DNA from: Faecalibacterium sp. CAG:74
Lineage (GTDB): Bacteria > Bacillota > Clostridia > Christensenellales > Aristaeellaceae
Assembly: GCA_000437595.1 (NCBI GenBank)
Contig: FR899849.1
Location: 7,017 to 67,038, forward strand
Direction of reading: 5' to 3'
Length of the DNA: 60,022 nt
The notes beneath the pieces are model-generated. The model saw nothing but the letters and a program-made list of their open reading frames with translations, was not told the DNA's origin and ran no database searches. The first letter of the stretch is position 1; every line of letters begins with the position of its first letter. The position numbers were made by a program, and so were the translations under genes. Of the stretch, positions 7,742 to 16,262 are shown one piece after another.

Positions 7742-8278
7742 ATGGAAGCAGCGCGGACGGAACAGCGCGGCGCTATTCAGTGGGTGAAAGAACACAAAAC
7801 GGTGCTGATTGCTATTGGCGTTGGTGCAATCGGAATATTTTTTGTCGCGAAAAACTGGAACTCAATCAAGGGACTTTTCAAGGCAAGCGAATCAGCTCCT
7901 TGCGCCATCGAAAAAGCGGCAACAGCTGTGAAGGAAACTGTTGTTCCGACAATCCCCAAGGATGTTCTGGATAATCTTACCGGGAATAAGCTGACCGCGA
8001 GAGCGCTGGGCGACAAAATGGGGTGCACCGCACAGGAAATCAACAAACGTATTTGTACAGCTGGTCTGGCAGTAAAGCACCCTTGCGGCGGATATATTAT
8101 GACAGAAGCTGGGCGGCTGCTCGGAGAAGAAACGGTGAAAACCACAAAGTATGATTATACTTTCTCCAACATCGAATGGGACGAGAAAATCCTTGAATTG
8201 CTGTTTAGCAAAGAAGAACTGCTGGAGCATGCAGCAAAAGAGGAAAAGATAAGGCAAATTATCGCCGCATCAACTTAA
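7742..8278 (+). CDS. Single-pass membrane protein of unknown function
   Basis: The 178-residue protein has one membrane segment (about residues 20-38, VLIAIGVGAIGIFFVA) and then a cytosolic or external part containing a possible winged-helix-like stretch (LTARALGDKMGCTAQEINKRI ... LAVKHPCGGYIMTEAGRLLG), which looks like the C-terminal domain of some phage antirepressor proteins. AAGGAGGCATTCAA precedes the ATG. I do not recognise the family. It is divergent from the HTH regulator and has the same lower GC, so the two may be a small mobile or domesticated phage module. Confidence 0.6.
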   Translation: MEAARTEQRGAIQWVKEHKTVLIAIGVGAIGIFFVAKNWNSIKGLFKASESAPCAIEKAATAVKETVVPTIPKDVLDNLTGNKLTARALGDKMGCTAQEINKRICTAGLAVKHPCGGYIMTEAGRLLGEETVKTTKYDYTFSNIEWDEKILELLFSKEELLEHAAKEEKIRQIIAAST

Positions 8279-8293
8279 TAGGTTATACAAAAT

Positions 8294-8331
8294 CAGGGGC
8301 GTCCCTCTTCATTCCGAGAGAGACGCCCTGC
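8294..8331. terminator. Hairpin terminator, copy 1
   Basis: GGGGCGTCCCTCT pairs with AGAGAGACGCCC around a short loop. A near-identical copy stands at 8722-8759, so the two bracket the antitoxin gene. On the minus strand it is followed by TGATTTTG. Confidence 0.6.
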
Positions 8332-8361
8332 ATCATATACGGAATTACCCAATATTTCAGG

Positions 8362-8390
8362 TTGAATTTGACGGTAAATTCGGGTATAAT
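8362..8390 (+). promoter_or_regulatory. Promoter of the Phd-type antitoxin gene
   Basis: TTGAAT (8362-8367), 17-base spacer, TATAAT (8385-8390), 22 bases before the start codon. Confidence 0.7.
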
Positions 8391-8412
8391 ACAGACGAAG
8401 GGAGTTGATAAC

Positions 8413-8682
8413 ATGACGAACATCGTCCCTATTTCTGACTTGAAGAACTATACCGAGGTTCTCAGCCATTGCGATAACGGTTCGACCGTCTACCTCACCA
8501 AGAACGGACGCGGCAAATATGTAGTACAGAGCCTTGCAGAGCATGAGAAACTTCAGGCGACGGTGAAGCTGCTTGCCGAACTTGCTAAAGGTGTCGAATC
8601 CATCCGCACGGAAGGTCTTTTGACCATCGACGAGGCGTTTGCCGGGCTGGATGAGGAAAAGCAAGACCCGAAAGAAGCCTAA
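8413..8682 (+). CDS. Phd/YefM-family antitoxin-like protein
   Basis: The 89-residue protein has the Phd/YefM layout: N-terminal IVPISDLKNYTEVLSHCDNG (DNA-binding beta-alpha part), VYLTKNGRGKYVV, then a helical acidic tail. The ATG at 8413 was preferred over an earlier one because GAAGGGAGTTGATAAC lies just upstream and the promoter -10 overlaps the earlier start. No toxin gene follows: the next gene is convergent and starts 90 bases later. It is therefore an orphan antitoxin or a stand-alone regulator. Confidence 0.75.
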   Translation: MTNIVPISDLKNYTEVLSHCDNGSTVYLTKNGRGKYVVQSLAEHEKLQATVKLLAELAKGVESIRTEGLLTIDEAFAGLDEEKQDPKEA

Positions 8683-8721
8683 GCATCTTAACGTATTTCA
8701 TCCGAAAATAGTATAAAAATC

Positions 8722-8759
8722 AGGGGCGTCCCTCTCCTTTTTCCGAGAGAGACGCCCCA
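8722..8759 (-). terminator. Hairpin terminator, copy 2
   Basis: GGGGCGTCCCTCTCC pairs with GAGAGAGACGCCCC. On the minus strand it is followed by TGATTTTTAT, so it terminates the large TPR gene at 8772-11639. It is nearly identical to copy 1 at 8294-8331. Confidence 0.75.
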
Positions 8760-8771
8760 TTATATTACCCC

Positions 8772-11639
8772 TTATTTCTCCACCTTCGTCAGCCGAATCC
8801 GCGTATTCGCTCCATTGCGCTGATCAAAGAGCCATGCGCTGGTGGCGCTGATGCCGGTCAGCTGGTGCGTAGCGGTCAGCGCATCCGCGGATGTGCCCGT
8901 GCGGATGGTCAGCCCGTCCACCGCGAAATACAGCGATTCGCCCGCAAGTGTGCAGGTGCCATCAAGATTGAACGTGTAGGCGTTTCCTGCCGTATCCTGC
9001 CATGTGCCGAGCACCAGATAGCACGCTTCCTTCAGGCGCTCCTTCACGCGGCGCTCGTCGCTGATTTCCTGATAGTACGGGTACGCCTGATACACCTGTC
9101 CGGCGGCATAATAGCTTTCGCCCGCCTGATAGCAGCTTTCGCGGAAAATGTCGCGCAAATCGGCGTAATCCGCGGGCAAATTCTCCATGTTCAGATTCAT
9201 CAGCAAGTCAGCCACCGCCGTGTACTCCTGCTGATTGTATTGTGCGCGGGCGCTGTCGGCAATCGGGCCATAGTAGGCGGCATACTGCGCCGCGGCGCGA
9301 TCGGCGGCATCGGAATAGTCGCCCGCCTGCGTGAAGAACTGCGCTGCCGCCAGGGAAAGCGAATCCGCCACGGCTTTTTCGCCCTGCGCATAGCGCACGA
9401 TTTTAAGCTGTTCATCCGCGTCGGAATAGCCGGAAATGCCTTCCAGCAGCGCCGCCGCTTCGTCTAACTGCCCAGCGTCCTTCTTTTGCAGCGCAATGGC
9501 GTAGTCGCACGCCTTCAGCTGCGTTGCGGCATCCTTATACGTTCCCAGCGCGGCGAAAATCTCCCGCGCATCGGTGTACTGCTGATTTTGCAGCAGCAGC
9601 GCCGCCTGCTGATACTGCGTCGCGGCAAGGTTCGCTTCGTCGCCCAATTCGGCGTAGATGACGGCGGCGGACTGCAGATTGTCCAGCGCGCCGGTCGATG
9701 CAAGCGCCTGCGCCTTCATCGTGCGCACTTCGCTGATTTTCTGCGCGCTGTCCTTGTAGTCGCCCAAGGCTTCATACAGCGCGATTGCGCCGTCGTAGTC
9801 GCCATCCTGCGCCTTCTTCGCCGCCCAGTCGTAGTTGCACAGGCGAATCATGTCCGCCGCTTCGGAGTAATCCGAAACAGCCGTGAATCCGACAATCGCA
9901 GCTTCATACTCGCCGCGCGAATACGCAATCTGCGCCGGCTGATACACGCAGTCTTTCAGCAGCGTCGCGACATCATTGTAATCTGCCGGCAGCTGATTCA
10001 GCAGCGCCGTCGCCGCATCGAAATCCAGCGCTTTCATTTCCACCAGCGCCTGCTGATAGATGGCTTTCTTCCACAGGTCGTCCGCGTCGCTGTAATCGCG
10101 GATGTTCTGCAGCAGCCGCGCTGCTTCCTTGAATTTTCCAGCATCCAGCGCCTTCACTGCCGGAGCGTAATAGCTGACGTTTGCCTGTTCATCGGCATCC
10201 TCATAGCCCTTCGCAAGGTAGAACTGCTCGGCGGCGGTTGCGGTTTCTCCTGCCGCTTGCAGCTGCTTGCCATAGGCGTAATGCGCCTTACGCGCCAGTT
10301 CCGCCGCGCCCTCGTAATCCGGTATTTCCTCCAGACAGGCAATGGCGGATACCGGGTCAGGATTGTCGCCCTCCAGCAGGCTCTTCGCCTCCAGATACCA
10401 CGTTTTTTCGATGAGCGCTGCGCTGTCCTGATACCCATTCAGCGCGGTTAGTCCTTCGCGGATGGCATCGTAGTCGCTCGCCGTCTCCATTTCGGCGGAT
10501 AGGCGGCGATACGCGATTTCCTGCAGCTGCGTCCGCGAATTTTCGTAATCACCCAGCGCCGTGAACAGCTTTTCGGCATCATCCAGCTTGCCCTCGTTCA
10601 GCAGCAGCAGACCCTCCTGATAGTCGGCAGACTTGCGCAGGTCGTCCGTGCGTGTCTGATCCGTCAGCGTGTCCAGCAGCGTGCGCGCCTGTGCAATATC
10701 CTCCGCTGTCACATTGTCGCTGTCCAGCAGGGCTTTTGCGTGGCGGTAATTGCTTTCCTCCACCATGTCCGCTGCATCTTTGTAGCTGCTGATTTCCGCG
10801 AATTTCTCCGCCGCGGCGGTATATTCACCATTGGTGAGCGCCGTCTGCGCGTCGTTGTACTTCATCTGCGGCAGGAGGTGGAACATGATGCCGTAGCCAC
10901 CGCCGAGAATCAGCACAATCAGCGCAACTGCCCCCGCCACAACGCGGCGGTGCCGTCGGCGGCTGGGCACCTTCCGCGCCACGCGGCGGTGCCGACGGCG
11001 CTTGGTCACTTCCTGCTCACGCTGGGCTTGCAGCTTTGATGTTTCCTCCACGGCAACGCGGTTCTGGTCATCCGTCGCCTTTTCGCGCGCGGCAATCACG
11101 GCGTCCACCGCTTCTTTGCTGAAGTGGGTGAACACATCGCGCTTATCGCGTCCGCAGCGGGCGCACGTCGCGACAGACACGGGATTCGGACGGCCGCAGA
11201 CGCACAGCCATAGGTCGCCCTGCATTTCGGGATATCCCGCCGCCATGTTGCCTGCCACCTCGCGCAACTCACTCAGCGCGGTACTGCGGTGCAGGTTATT
11301 CGGCGTGTACTCCGTCAGTGGCTCTTTGCCGCGGCGCCAGATGCTGCTGTTATCGTACCAAACCTTCTCGATAATCGCTTCGCAGCCGCCGACGTTCGCG
11401 GGCTCTTCCACCGGCACGGTCATGGAGAATGTACGCATGGGTGCGCCGGTCAGCCCGTGCGCACGGTGGGTGATGCGGGTGATTTCCTGTCCGTCTGGAT
11501 CAAGCAGGGTGAGGGTGACTTCCACGGAGACGACCTGCTGTCCGGAGAGATTGAACAGGGTCAGCTCGCAGGAAGGAAAGCCGGTATTGGGCGCATCAAT
11601 GCGCCAGACCTCGACGGGGCTATTCAAATCAATCTTCAA
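8772..11639 (-). CDS. Large TPR-repeat membrane protein with zinc ribbon
   Basis: The 955-residue protein has a beta-rich N-terminal part (1-130), a zinc-ribbon-like C-x-C ... C-x2-C segment (LCVCGRPN ... CARCGRD, about 146-162), a basic stretch, one membrane helix (about 232-255) and then some 600 residues of short helical repeats with the theme Y-x-x-A-x-x-x-F-x-x-L-x-x-Y-x-D-A, i.e. TPR/Sel1-like units, ending in a small beta domain. The topology suggests repeats outside the membrane with a cytosolic zinc ribbon. The start is unusual: two in-frame TTG codons, of which the one at 11639 is 9 bases from AGGAGG and the one at 11645 only 3. No partner gene is adjacent; probably a scaffold, function unknown. 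Confidence 0.75.
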   Translation of the reverse strand: MKIDLNSPVEVWRIDAPNTGFPSCELTLFNLSGQQVVSVEVTLTLLDPDGQEITRITHRAHGLTGAPMRTFSMTVPVEEPANVGGCEAIIEKVWYDNSSIWRRGKEPLTEYTPNNLHRSTALSELREVAGNMAAGYPEMQGDLWLCVCGRPNPVSVATCARCGRDKRDVFTHFSKEAVDAVIAAREKATDDQNRVAVEETSKLQAQREQEVTKRRRHRRVARKVPSRRRHRRVVAGAVALIVLILGGGYGIMFHLLPQMKYNDAQTALTNGEYTAAAEKFAEISSYKDAADMVEESNYRHAKALLDSDNVTAEDIAQARTLLDTLTDQTRTDDLRKSADYQEGLLLLNEGKLDDAEKLFTALGDYENSRTQLQEIAYRRLSAEMETASDYDAIREGLTALNGYQDSAALIEKTWYLEAKSLLEGDNPDPVSAIACLEEIPDYEGAAELARKAHYAYGKQLQAAGETATAAEQFYLAKGYEDADEQANVSYYAPAVKALDAGKFKEAARLLQNIRDYSDADDLWKKAIYQQALVEMKALDFDAATALLNQLPADYNDVATLLKDCVYQPAQIAYSRGEYEAAIVGFTAVSDYSEAADMIRLCNYDWAAKKAQDGDYDGAIALYEALGDYKDSAQKISEVRTMKAQALASTGALDNLQSAAVIYAELGDEANLAATQYQQAALLLQNQQYTDAREIFAALGTYKDAATQLKACDYAIALQKKDAGQLDEAAALLEGISGYSDADEQLKIVRYAQGEKAVADSLSLAAAQFFTQAGDYSDAADRAAAQYAAYYGPIADSARAQYNQQEYTAVADLLMNLNMENLPADYADLRDIFRESCYQAGESYYAAGQVYQAYPYYQEISDERRVKERLKEACYLVLGTWQDTAGNAYTFNLDGTCTLAGESLYFAVDGLTIRTGTSADALTATHQLTGISATSAWLFDQRNGANTRIRLTKVEK

Positions 11640-11684
11640 GGGCAAATGCCTCCTTTGCAGCGTGCATTTTTGTTACTTGATTTT

Positions 11685-11905
11685 TCTTGTCGCAGAGGGT
11701 TTCGCCTCTGCGGAGGCGAGGAGGGGGGCTTTCCAGTCGCCACTTCCATGCTTTGGGGTATTGTAGCTTCTATATTCCGTTCCCAGATAAACACGCGGAA
11801 GAAATATGCAGAAGTCACCAACTCAATCGCGCGGAAGGGGCAAGGGAGGGGACTTCGTCCCGTTTCATTCTCCCTTGCGGAGTCCAGAGGCAGAGCCTCT
11901 GGCGC
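11685..11905. repeat. Dispersed composite repeat, complete copy
   Basis: Contains the hairpin CGCCTCTGCGGAGGCG (from about 11703), the block ATAAACACGCGGAAGAAATA ... CAACTCAATCGCGCGGAAGG (11789-11838), and the inverted pair CCAGAGGC/GCCTCTGG (from about 11884). It fills the 270-base gap between two minus-strand genes; no other feature is seen there. Confidence 0.8.
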
Positions 11906-11911
11906 CTCTCC

Positions 11912-13105
11912 TCACTCAATATACACCATGATTTCAGAGAGGACGGAGGCGGTGAATTCAAGGCGCAGGACAACGCGCACGCCGTCATCAAGGACAAGAC
12001 CAAAGCGCATGACCGTGCCGTCTACGGTGTACTCCACCACGCCGTACTGACCGCTTTCTTCGTCGCCGTAAAGGTGCTCGGTGTCGTTCTCGTCAATCGC
12101 GGTGTTGTCATTGCGGAAACGGTTGTATACCTGCGCGAAAGTGTCGCCGATGCGGCTCGCGCGCGGGCCTTCCATACCATCGGCGGCAATCAGCAGCATT
12201 TCCACCTGCGGGTTCTGCTTCTGCGCGTCGTAGAGGAACGTGATGTCGCACGCCGCGAACGTCATCGTGCGCACATAGCCGTCTGTGCCGTTCTCCACCC
12301 ACACGTCGTCAATCACGTCTCCCAGCACGTCCGCAGCGGATTCCGGCGTCAGGCTCATGAAGTCAATGCCGGAGAACTGCAAGTCCGTCCCGTCAAACAT
12401 GGGCAAATCCGCGCCGTTGTAGCTCGACGGAACCTGCACATAGTCGTCAAAGAGCGCATCGAAGCGGAGATTGTCGCGCACAGTGCTGATTTCCGCCTCG
12501 GTCGTGCGCGCGGACAGACCGTAAACGCGAATCGCGCTGACGATATTGTCCTCCATCGTAAAGATGACGCCCGTGTCCGTGTAGCCCTCGCCATCGGTTT
12601 CTACGCGCTCATGCACGGCGTATTCCACTGTCTGCACGCGCTGACCGTCGCGCTTCACTTCGCCCCATCTCATGCTTTCCGGCAGCAAGTCCAGCACATA
12701 CAGCACGGCGGATTCGCGGCTGCCGCGCAGAGACGGATTCTCGCTGTAATTCGCTTCCAGCACGATGGACAGTTCGTCGCCTACCTGAATATCGCGCGGG
12801 CCCCGCTCTTCGGCGCTCGTCAGGACGATGGAAAGCAGCTGCGTGTCAATGCTCATCGCGGGCGAATCGGCATAAATCGTGCCGAAGGAATACTCGAAGG
12901 CATAGCCGTCCTCGGTCTTGGCATCCGCCGGATCGTTCAGGGGCGTAGAGGCCATTGCCAGCGTCTGCATCCGCGCGGCGAAGGCTTGCAGTTCCGCCAG
13001 CGTCAGGGCATCCGCGCTGTTGTCCTGCGCATCTTCCGCCGATGCGAAGATGCAGCTTACCCCCATCAAGACCGTCAGCAGCAGACAGAACATCCGTTTC
13101 ATCAT
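11912..13105 (-). CDS. Secreted protein of unknown function
   Basis: A signal peptide (MMKRMFCLLLTVLMGVSCIFASAED) precedes a 370-residue exported domain rich in acidic and aromatic residues; no cysteines or repeats dominate, and I recognise no family. The middle alternates strands such as YGVVEYTVDGTVMRFGLVL, suggesting a beta-rich fold with related N- and C-terminal halves (EYTVDG/EYAVHE), possibly a duplicated domain. GGAG lies 9 bases before the ATG at 13105. The gene stands alone; a weak promoter (TGTACA, 17 bases, TACAAT) is seen upstream at about 13149-13177. Confidence 0.7.
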   Translation of the reverse strand: MMKRMFCLLLTVLMGVSCIFASAEDAQDNSADALTLAELQAFAARMQTLAMASTPLNDPADAKTEDGYAFEYSFGTIYADSPAMSIDTQLLSIVLTSAEERGPRDIQVGDELSIVLEANYSENPSLRGSRESAVLYVLDLLPESMRWGEVKRDGQRVQTVEYAVHERVETDGEGYTDTGVIFTMEDNIVSAIRVYGLSARTTEAEISTVRDNLRFDALFDDYVQVPSSYNGADLPMFDGTDLQFSGIDFMSLTPESAADVLGDVIDDVWVENGTDGYVRTMTFAACDITFLYDAQKQNPQVEMLLIAADGMEGPRASRIGDTFAQVYNRFRNDNTAIDENDTEHLYGDEESGQYGVVEYTVDGTVMRFGLVLDDGVRVVLRLEFTASVLSEIMVYIE

Positions 13106-13452
13106 CGTCAAGCGCTCCTTTTTTCGGAAACGATATGATTTACCAATGCTATTGTACCGCAAAAATCCGCCCTTGTACACCCTCGAAATGTGTGGAAAAT
13201 GTAAACTTTGCGCAGAAAATCGCGGAAAAAAGACGGTTTGCAGAAAAATATTCCACCTATTCCGCGGAAAATTCTCGATTTGCGCCACAAGGATGAGGAA
13301 GAATCCGACGCTGTTTCCAGCGCATCCGCCAAATCTCCCAAAATGCGCCAGCAACGAACATCCGCCCCCTGTCGTTGGATGGGTGAAGCGGAAAGAAACG
13401 CCGCTTCAAAAGCACATCCTCTTCCATGGAAAGCAAAAGGAGGCAACAATCC

Positions 13453-14367
13453 ATGAACAAGAAGAATCTGACCTGTGTGGCTGGCCTGAGCGCGGCGGCG
13501 ATGCTCGCGCTGAGCGGCATGGCGATGGCAGAAACGACCGAGAGCGCGCTCGTCAAGGGCGGCGCGCTGAACCTGCGCGAAACCGCGTCGCTGGACGCGA
13601 AGGTGCTGGGGCAGTACCCCACCGGGACGCTGGTGGAAATCATCAAAGCAGGCAGCGAATGGCATCGTGTCAGCGTGAACGGCAAAACCGGCTACATGTT
13701 GGCAAAGTACCTGAATAGCGCTGACAGCGCTATCTCCGCGACCGTCCGCACCAACACCGGCACGGGGCTGAACCTGCGCGAGCAGCCGAACATGAACGGC
13801 ACGATTATCATGGCGATCAAGAACGGTCAGTCCGTCAGCGTCCTGCAGAAGAGCAGCCCTTGGAGCCGCGTCAAGGTCGGCAACCGCGAGGGCTATGTGG
13901 CAACGAAGTACCTGAACTTCGGTTCTTCTTCCGGCAGCGTGTCTGGCACGGCGGCTGTCGTTCATAACCCGAAAAGCACGCAGGTGCTGAATCTGCGCCG
14001 CGAACCGAACCTCGACGCACAGGTGCTGGCATACTATCACAACGGCACGAAGGTGACGATTCTGGGCAATGTGGACAGCAAGTGGGTCAAAGTACAGGTG
14101 CAGGACGGCAAGATCGGCTACATGATGAAGCAGTATTTGAAGGTGAGCGGGGGAGCGGGCGAAGTGAAGCCGTTCACGGCAAAGCTGTGGAACGTCAACG
14201 GCGGCAGCTATGTGAATTTCCGGAAGGGCGCATCGCTGAATGCGGAAGTACTTGCGCGCGTGCCGGTGGGTACGGAAGTGAAGGTGCTGGAGCATGGCAC
14301 GGATTGGTGCAAGGTTGAGGTTGATGGCAAGACCGGGTATATTTCGACTTGGTTCATGAAGTGGTAA
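13453..14367 (+). CDS. Secreted protein with four bacterial SH3 domains
   Basis: After a signal peptide (ends AMAETTES) the 304-residue protein holds four SH3b repeats of about 65 residues, each with a ...LNLRE... or VNFRKG strand near its start and a G-Y-x-x-x-K/S-Y/W-L/F end (LVKGGALNLRET; GTGLNLREQP; TQVLNLRREP; SYVNFRKGAS). SH3b domains bind peptidoglycan stems or other wall polymers. No catalytic domain is present, so it is a wall-binding adaptor or coat protein. GGAGG lies 9 bases before the ATG at 13453. Confidence 0.85.
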   Translation: MNKKNLTCVAGLSAAAMLALSGMAMAETTESALVKGGALNLRETASLDAKVLGQYPTGTLVEIIKAGSEWHRVSVNGKTGYMLAKYLNSADSAISATVRTNTGTGLNLREQPNMNGTIIMAIKNGQSVSVLQKSSPWSRVKVGNREGYVATKYLNFGSSSGSVSGTAAVVHNPKSTQVLNLRREPNLDAQVLAYYHNGTKVTILGNVDSKWVKVQVQDGKIGYMMKQYLKVSGGAGEVKPFTAKLWNVNGGSYVNFRKGASLNAEVLARVPVGTEVKVLEHGTDWCKVEVDGKTGYISTWFMKW

Positions 14368-14788
14368 GGGATAGGGTTAGGGCTAACACCCAAAAGAGCA
14401 ACACGCAGAAGAAGTAAGGCAGTGAAGCCAACTCAATCGCGAAAAAGGGTCAAGGGGCGTTGCCCCTTGCGGAGTCCAGAGGCAGCGCCTCTGGTGGGGT
14501 TTGGGGCAACGCCCCAACTGCTCCACGGGCGACCAATTCAAAGGAAGAAGCCCGCAAAAGCGCAGGCAGCGAAGCGTCCCTGCCAGTAACTTTGCGCGTC
14601 CTCAGACGCGCCCCCCAACTCGCTTTCCCCACCACTTGCACATTGTCGCGCCAAATGGGCGCGACCGATTACCCACCACTTGCATATTGTCGCGCCAGAT
14701 GGGCGCGACTGAGTAGTTGGTCTTGCAACCATAGCTGCTTTTGCCCACAAGCAGGGGATTTCGCCTCTGCAACCGTAATCATCCCATC
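14368..14788. repeat. Dispersed composite repeat, long copy with tandem hairpins
   Basis: Includes the block CACGCAGAAGAAGTAAGG ... CAACTCAATCGCGAAAAAGG (14402-14450), the CCAGAGGC/GCCTCTGG hairpin, and two tandem 44-base units at about 14630 and 14674 that each carry GTCGCGCC-(4)-GGCGCGAC. It occupies the entire gap between the SH3 protein and the VanY-like gene. Confidence 0.8.
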
Positions 14789-14836
14789 ATAAAAATCCCC
14801 CGTCAGCCGGACATCATCATCCGCTGGCGGGGGATT
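14789..14836 (-). terminator. Intrinsic terminator of the VanY-like gene
   Basis: AATCCCCCGTCAGCCGGA and TCCGCTGGCGGGGGATT form a long hairpin; on the minus strand it runs into TTTTTATG. Confidence 0.8.
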
Positions 14837-14846
14837 CGTATCCCTA

Positions 14847-16019
14847 TCAATACTCGTAAATCGTAATCAGCCCGCCCATGTTGTCCAGCGACATGGTGTA
14901 GTTGCTGGTCTTGCGGCTGATGCTGACGGAGAAGGTGCTGCTGTCGTCGCCCACCTGCTGGCGGACGATTTCGTACTTCAGCTGACCGTCCTCAAACACG
15001 GCAATGTGCGGGTGCGCCATCAGGTACTCAATGTACTCTTCCAAGCACATGTCCAGATGGTGCATCACCGTCGCGTTCGGAATGCCCACGAAGCGGAACA
15101 GATTCATCTCCACGTTCACGCCCGTCTTGTAGGCGCGGCTGACGGTGCCCTTCGTCGGGAAGTCCTGCAGCGGGAAGCGGAACACAAGCCCGTACTTCCA
15201 GCTGTTTTCGTACATCCACTTGCCCTGCTCACTCTCGGAGAACACCATCTTGTTCAATTCGTCATTGCCGTTCTCGTAGAGGTACAGCGTGAAAGCCAAG
15301 CCGGAGTTATATTCGCTCGTGCCGGGCAGGTTGATGCTCTTCTTTGTGGCGGCAATCAGCTCATCGTCCGTCCACGCGCTGTGGCGGCCTTTCAAGCGGT
15401 TGTATTCCGCGTCCCAGAGCGTCTGCTGGTCGGAAATGCTGCGGTACGCCTCGCGGACGACATAGCCCTCCAGCCCTGCTTCTTTTGCGGCATTGAGCGC
15501 ATCCAGCAGGGCATTCGCCGCCACCGGGAACAGCCGCTGGTCGGAATTGCGCCAAATGCTCTTCGTCACGCCCATGCTCCGCGCATAGGTCATGATGGAC
15601 ACCAGCGATGATTCGTCAAAATCCGACGGGCGGGAATGCCACTCGTTGACCAGCAGCAGACCGCCCAGCATCACGTCCTGACGCGACACTGTGACCGTGC
15701 CGGGGTTATCCAGCGGATAATTCGTCAGGTCGACAATGGAGATGCCTTCCTGCGTGTCCGGCTGGGGCCAGTCGGCACTGATGTTGTTGTTCGCCGTCAG
15801 ACGGTCTTGCAGCTCCTGCACTTCCTGCCGATACGCTTCGTAGCGCTCCGTGTTGCGCTTCTCCACCTCGGCGCGCTGCTCATTGACGTTGCGCACACGC
15901 ATGGCGTAGAGCAGATTGCTGCCGAACAGGCACAGCACCGCCACCGCCGCCAGCACCGCCGTCGTCGCAATCAGGAACGTCAGCGAACTGACGCGCTTCT
16001 TCCCGGATGACTTCTTCAT
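14847..16019 (-). CDS. VanY/M15-like D,D-carboxypeptidase fold without zinc ligands (pseudoenzyme)
   Basis: The 390-residue protein has a membrane anchor (residues about 10-40), a coiled coil (about 44-75, NEQRAEVEKRNTERYEAYRQEVQEL), then an M15B VanY-like domain: VREAYRSISDQQTLWDAEYNRL, the SEYNSGLAFTL segment and KYGLVFRFP. In active VanY the motif S-x-H-x2-G-x-A-x-D and the E-P-W-H motif supply His, Asp and His to zinc. Here these read S-E-Y-N-S-G-L-A-F-T and E-M-N-L, so all three ligands are replaced (Tyr, Thr, Leu). It is probably a peptidoglycan-stem-binding or regulatory protein rather than a peptidase. AGGCAGGTG precedes the ATG. Confidence 0.75.
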   Translation of the reverse strand: MKKSSGKKRVSSLTFLIATTAVLAAVAVLCLFGSNLLYAMRVRNVNEQRAEVEKRNTERYEAYRQEVQELQDRLTANNNISADWPQPDTQEGISIVDLTNYPLDNPGTVTVSRQDVMLGGLLLVNEWHSRPSDFDESSLVSIMTYARSMGVTKSIWRNSDQRLFPVAANALLDALNAAKEAGLEGYVVREAYRSISDQQTLWDAEYNRLKGRHSAWTDDELIAATKKSINLPGTSEYNSGLAFTLYLYENGNDELNKMVFSESEQGKWMYENSWKYGLVFRFPLQDFPTKGTVSRAYKTGVNVEMNLFRFVGIPNATVMHHLDMCLEEYIEYLMAHPHIAVFEDGQLKYEIVRQQVGDDSSTFSVSISRKTSNYTMSLDNMGGLITIYEY

Positions 16020-16262
16020 ATACGAAAAACACCTGCCTTTTCGGGTGAAACCCTTTCATCAGGATGCCCGCGCGGCAGAAAATCAGTCAGCACAGGCATA
16101 TTCTCTATCTCTATTCGCCGCGCAAGGGCGATTTTCCTGCTTGCGGAAAAAATCTGCATCAAAAAGCGTGTTGATTGAATGACTTTTCTTGCGCGGGACA
16201 CAATAACAACGTCGCAGGGAGCGATTTCCCTGCAATCTGGAAGATTGAAAGGGGATTTTTTA

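Noticed and set aside
6962..8760. A complete prophage
   Set aside because: Only an HTH regulator, a small membrane protein and an antitoxin are present; no integrase, structural genes or attachment sites are seen.
8413..8771. A full type II toxin-antitoxin operon
   Set aside because: No toxin-like frame follows or precedes the Phd-type gene on the same strand.
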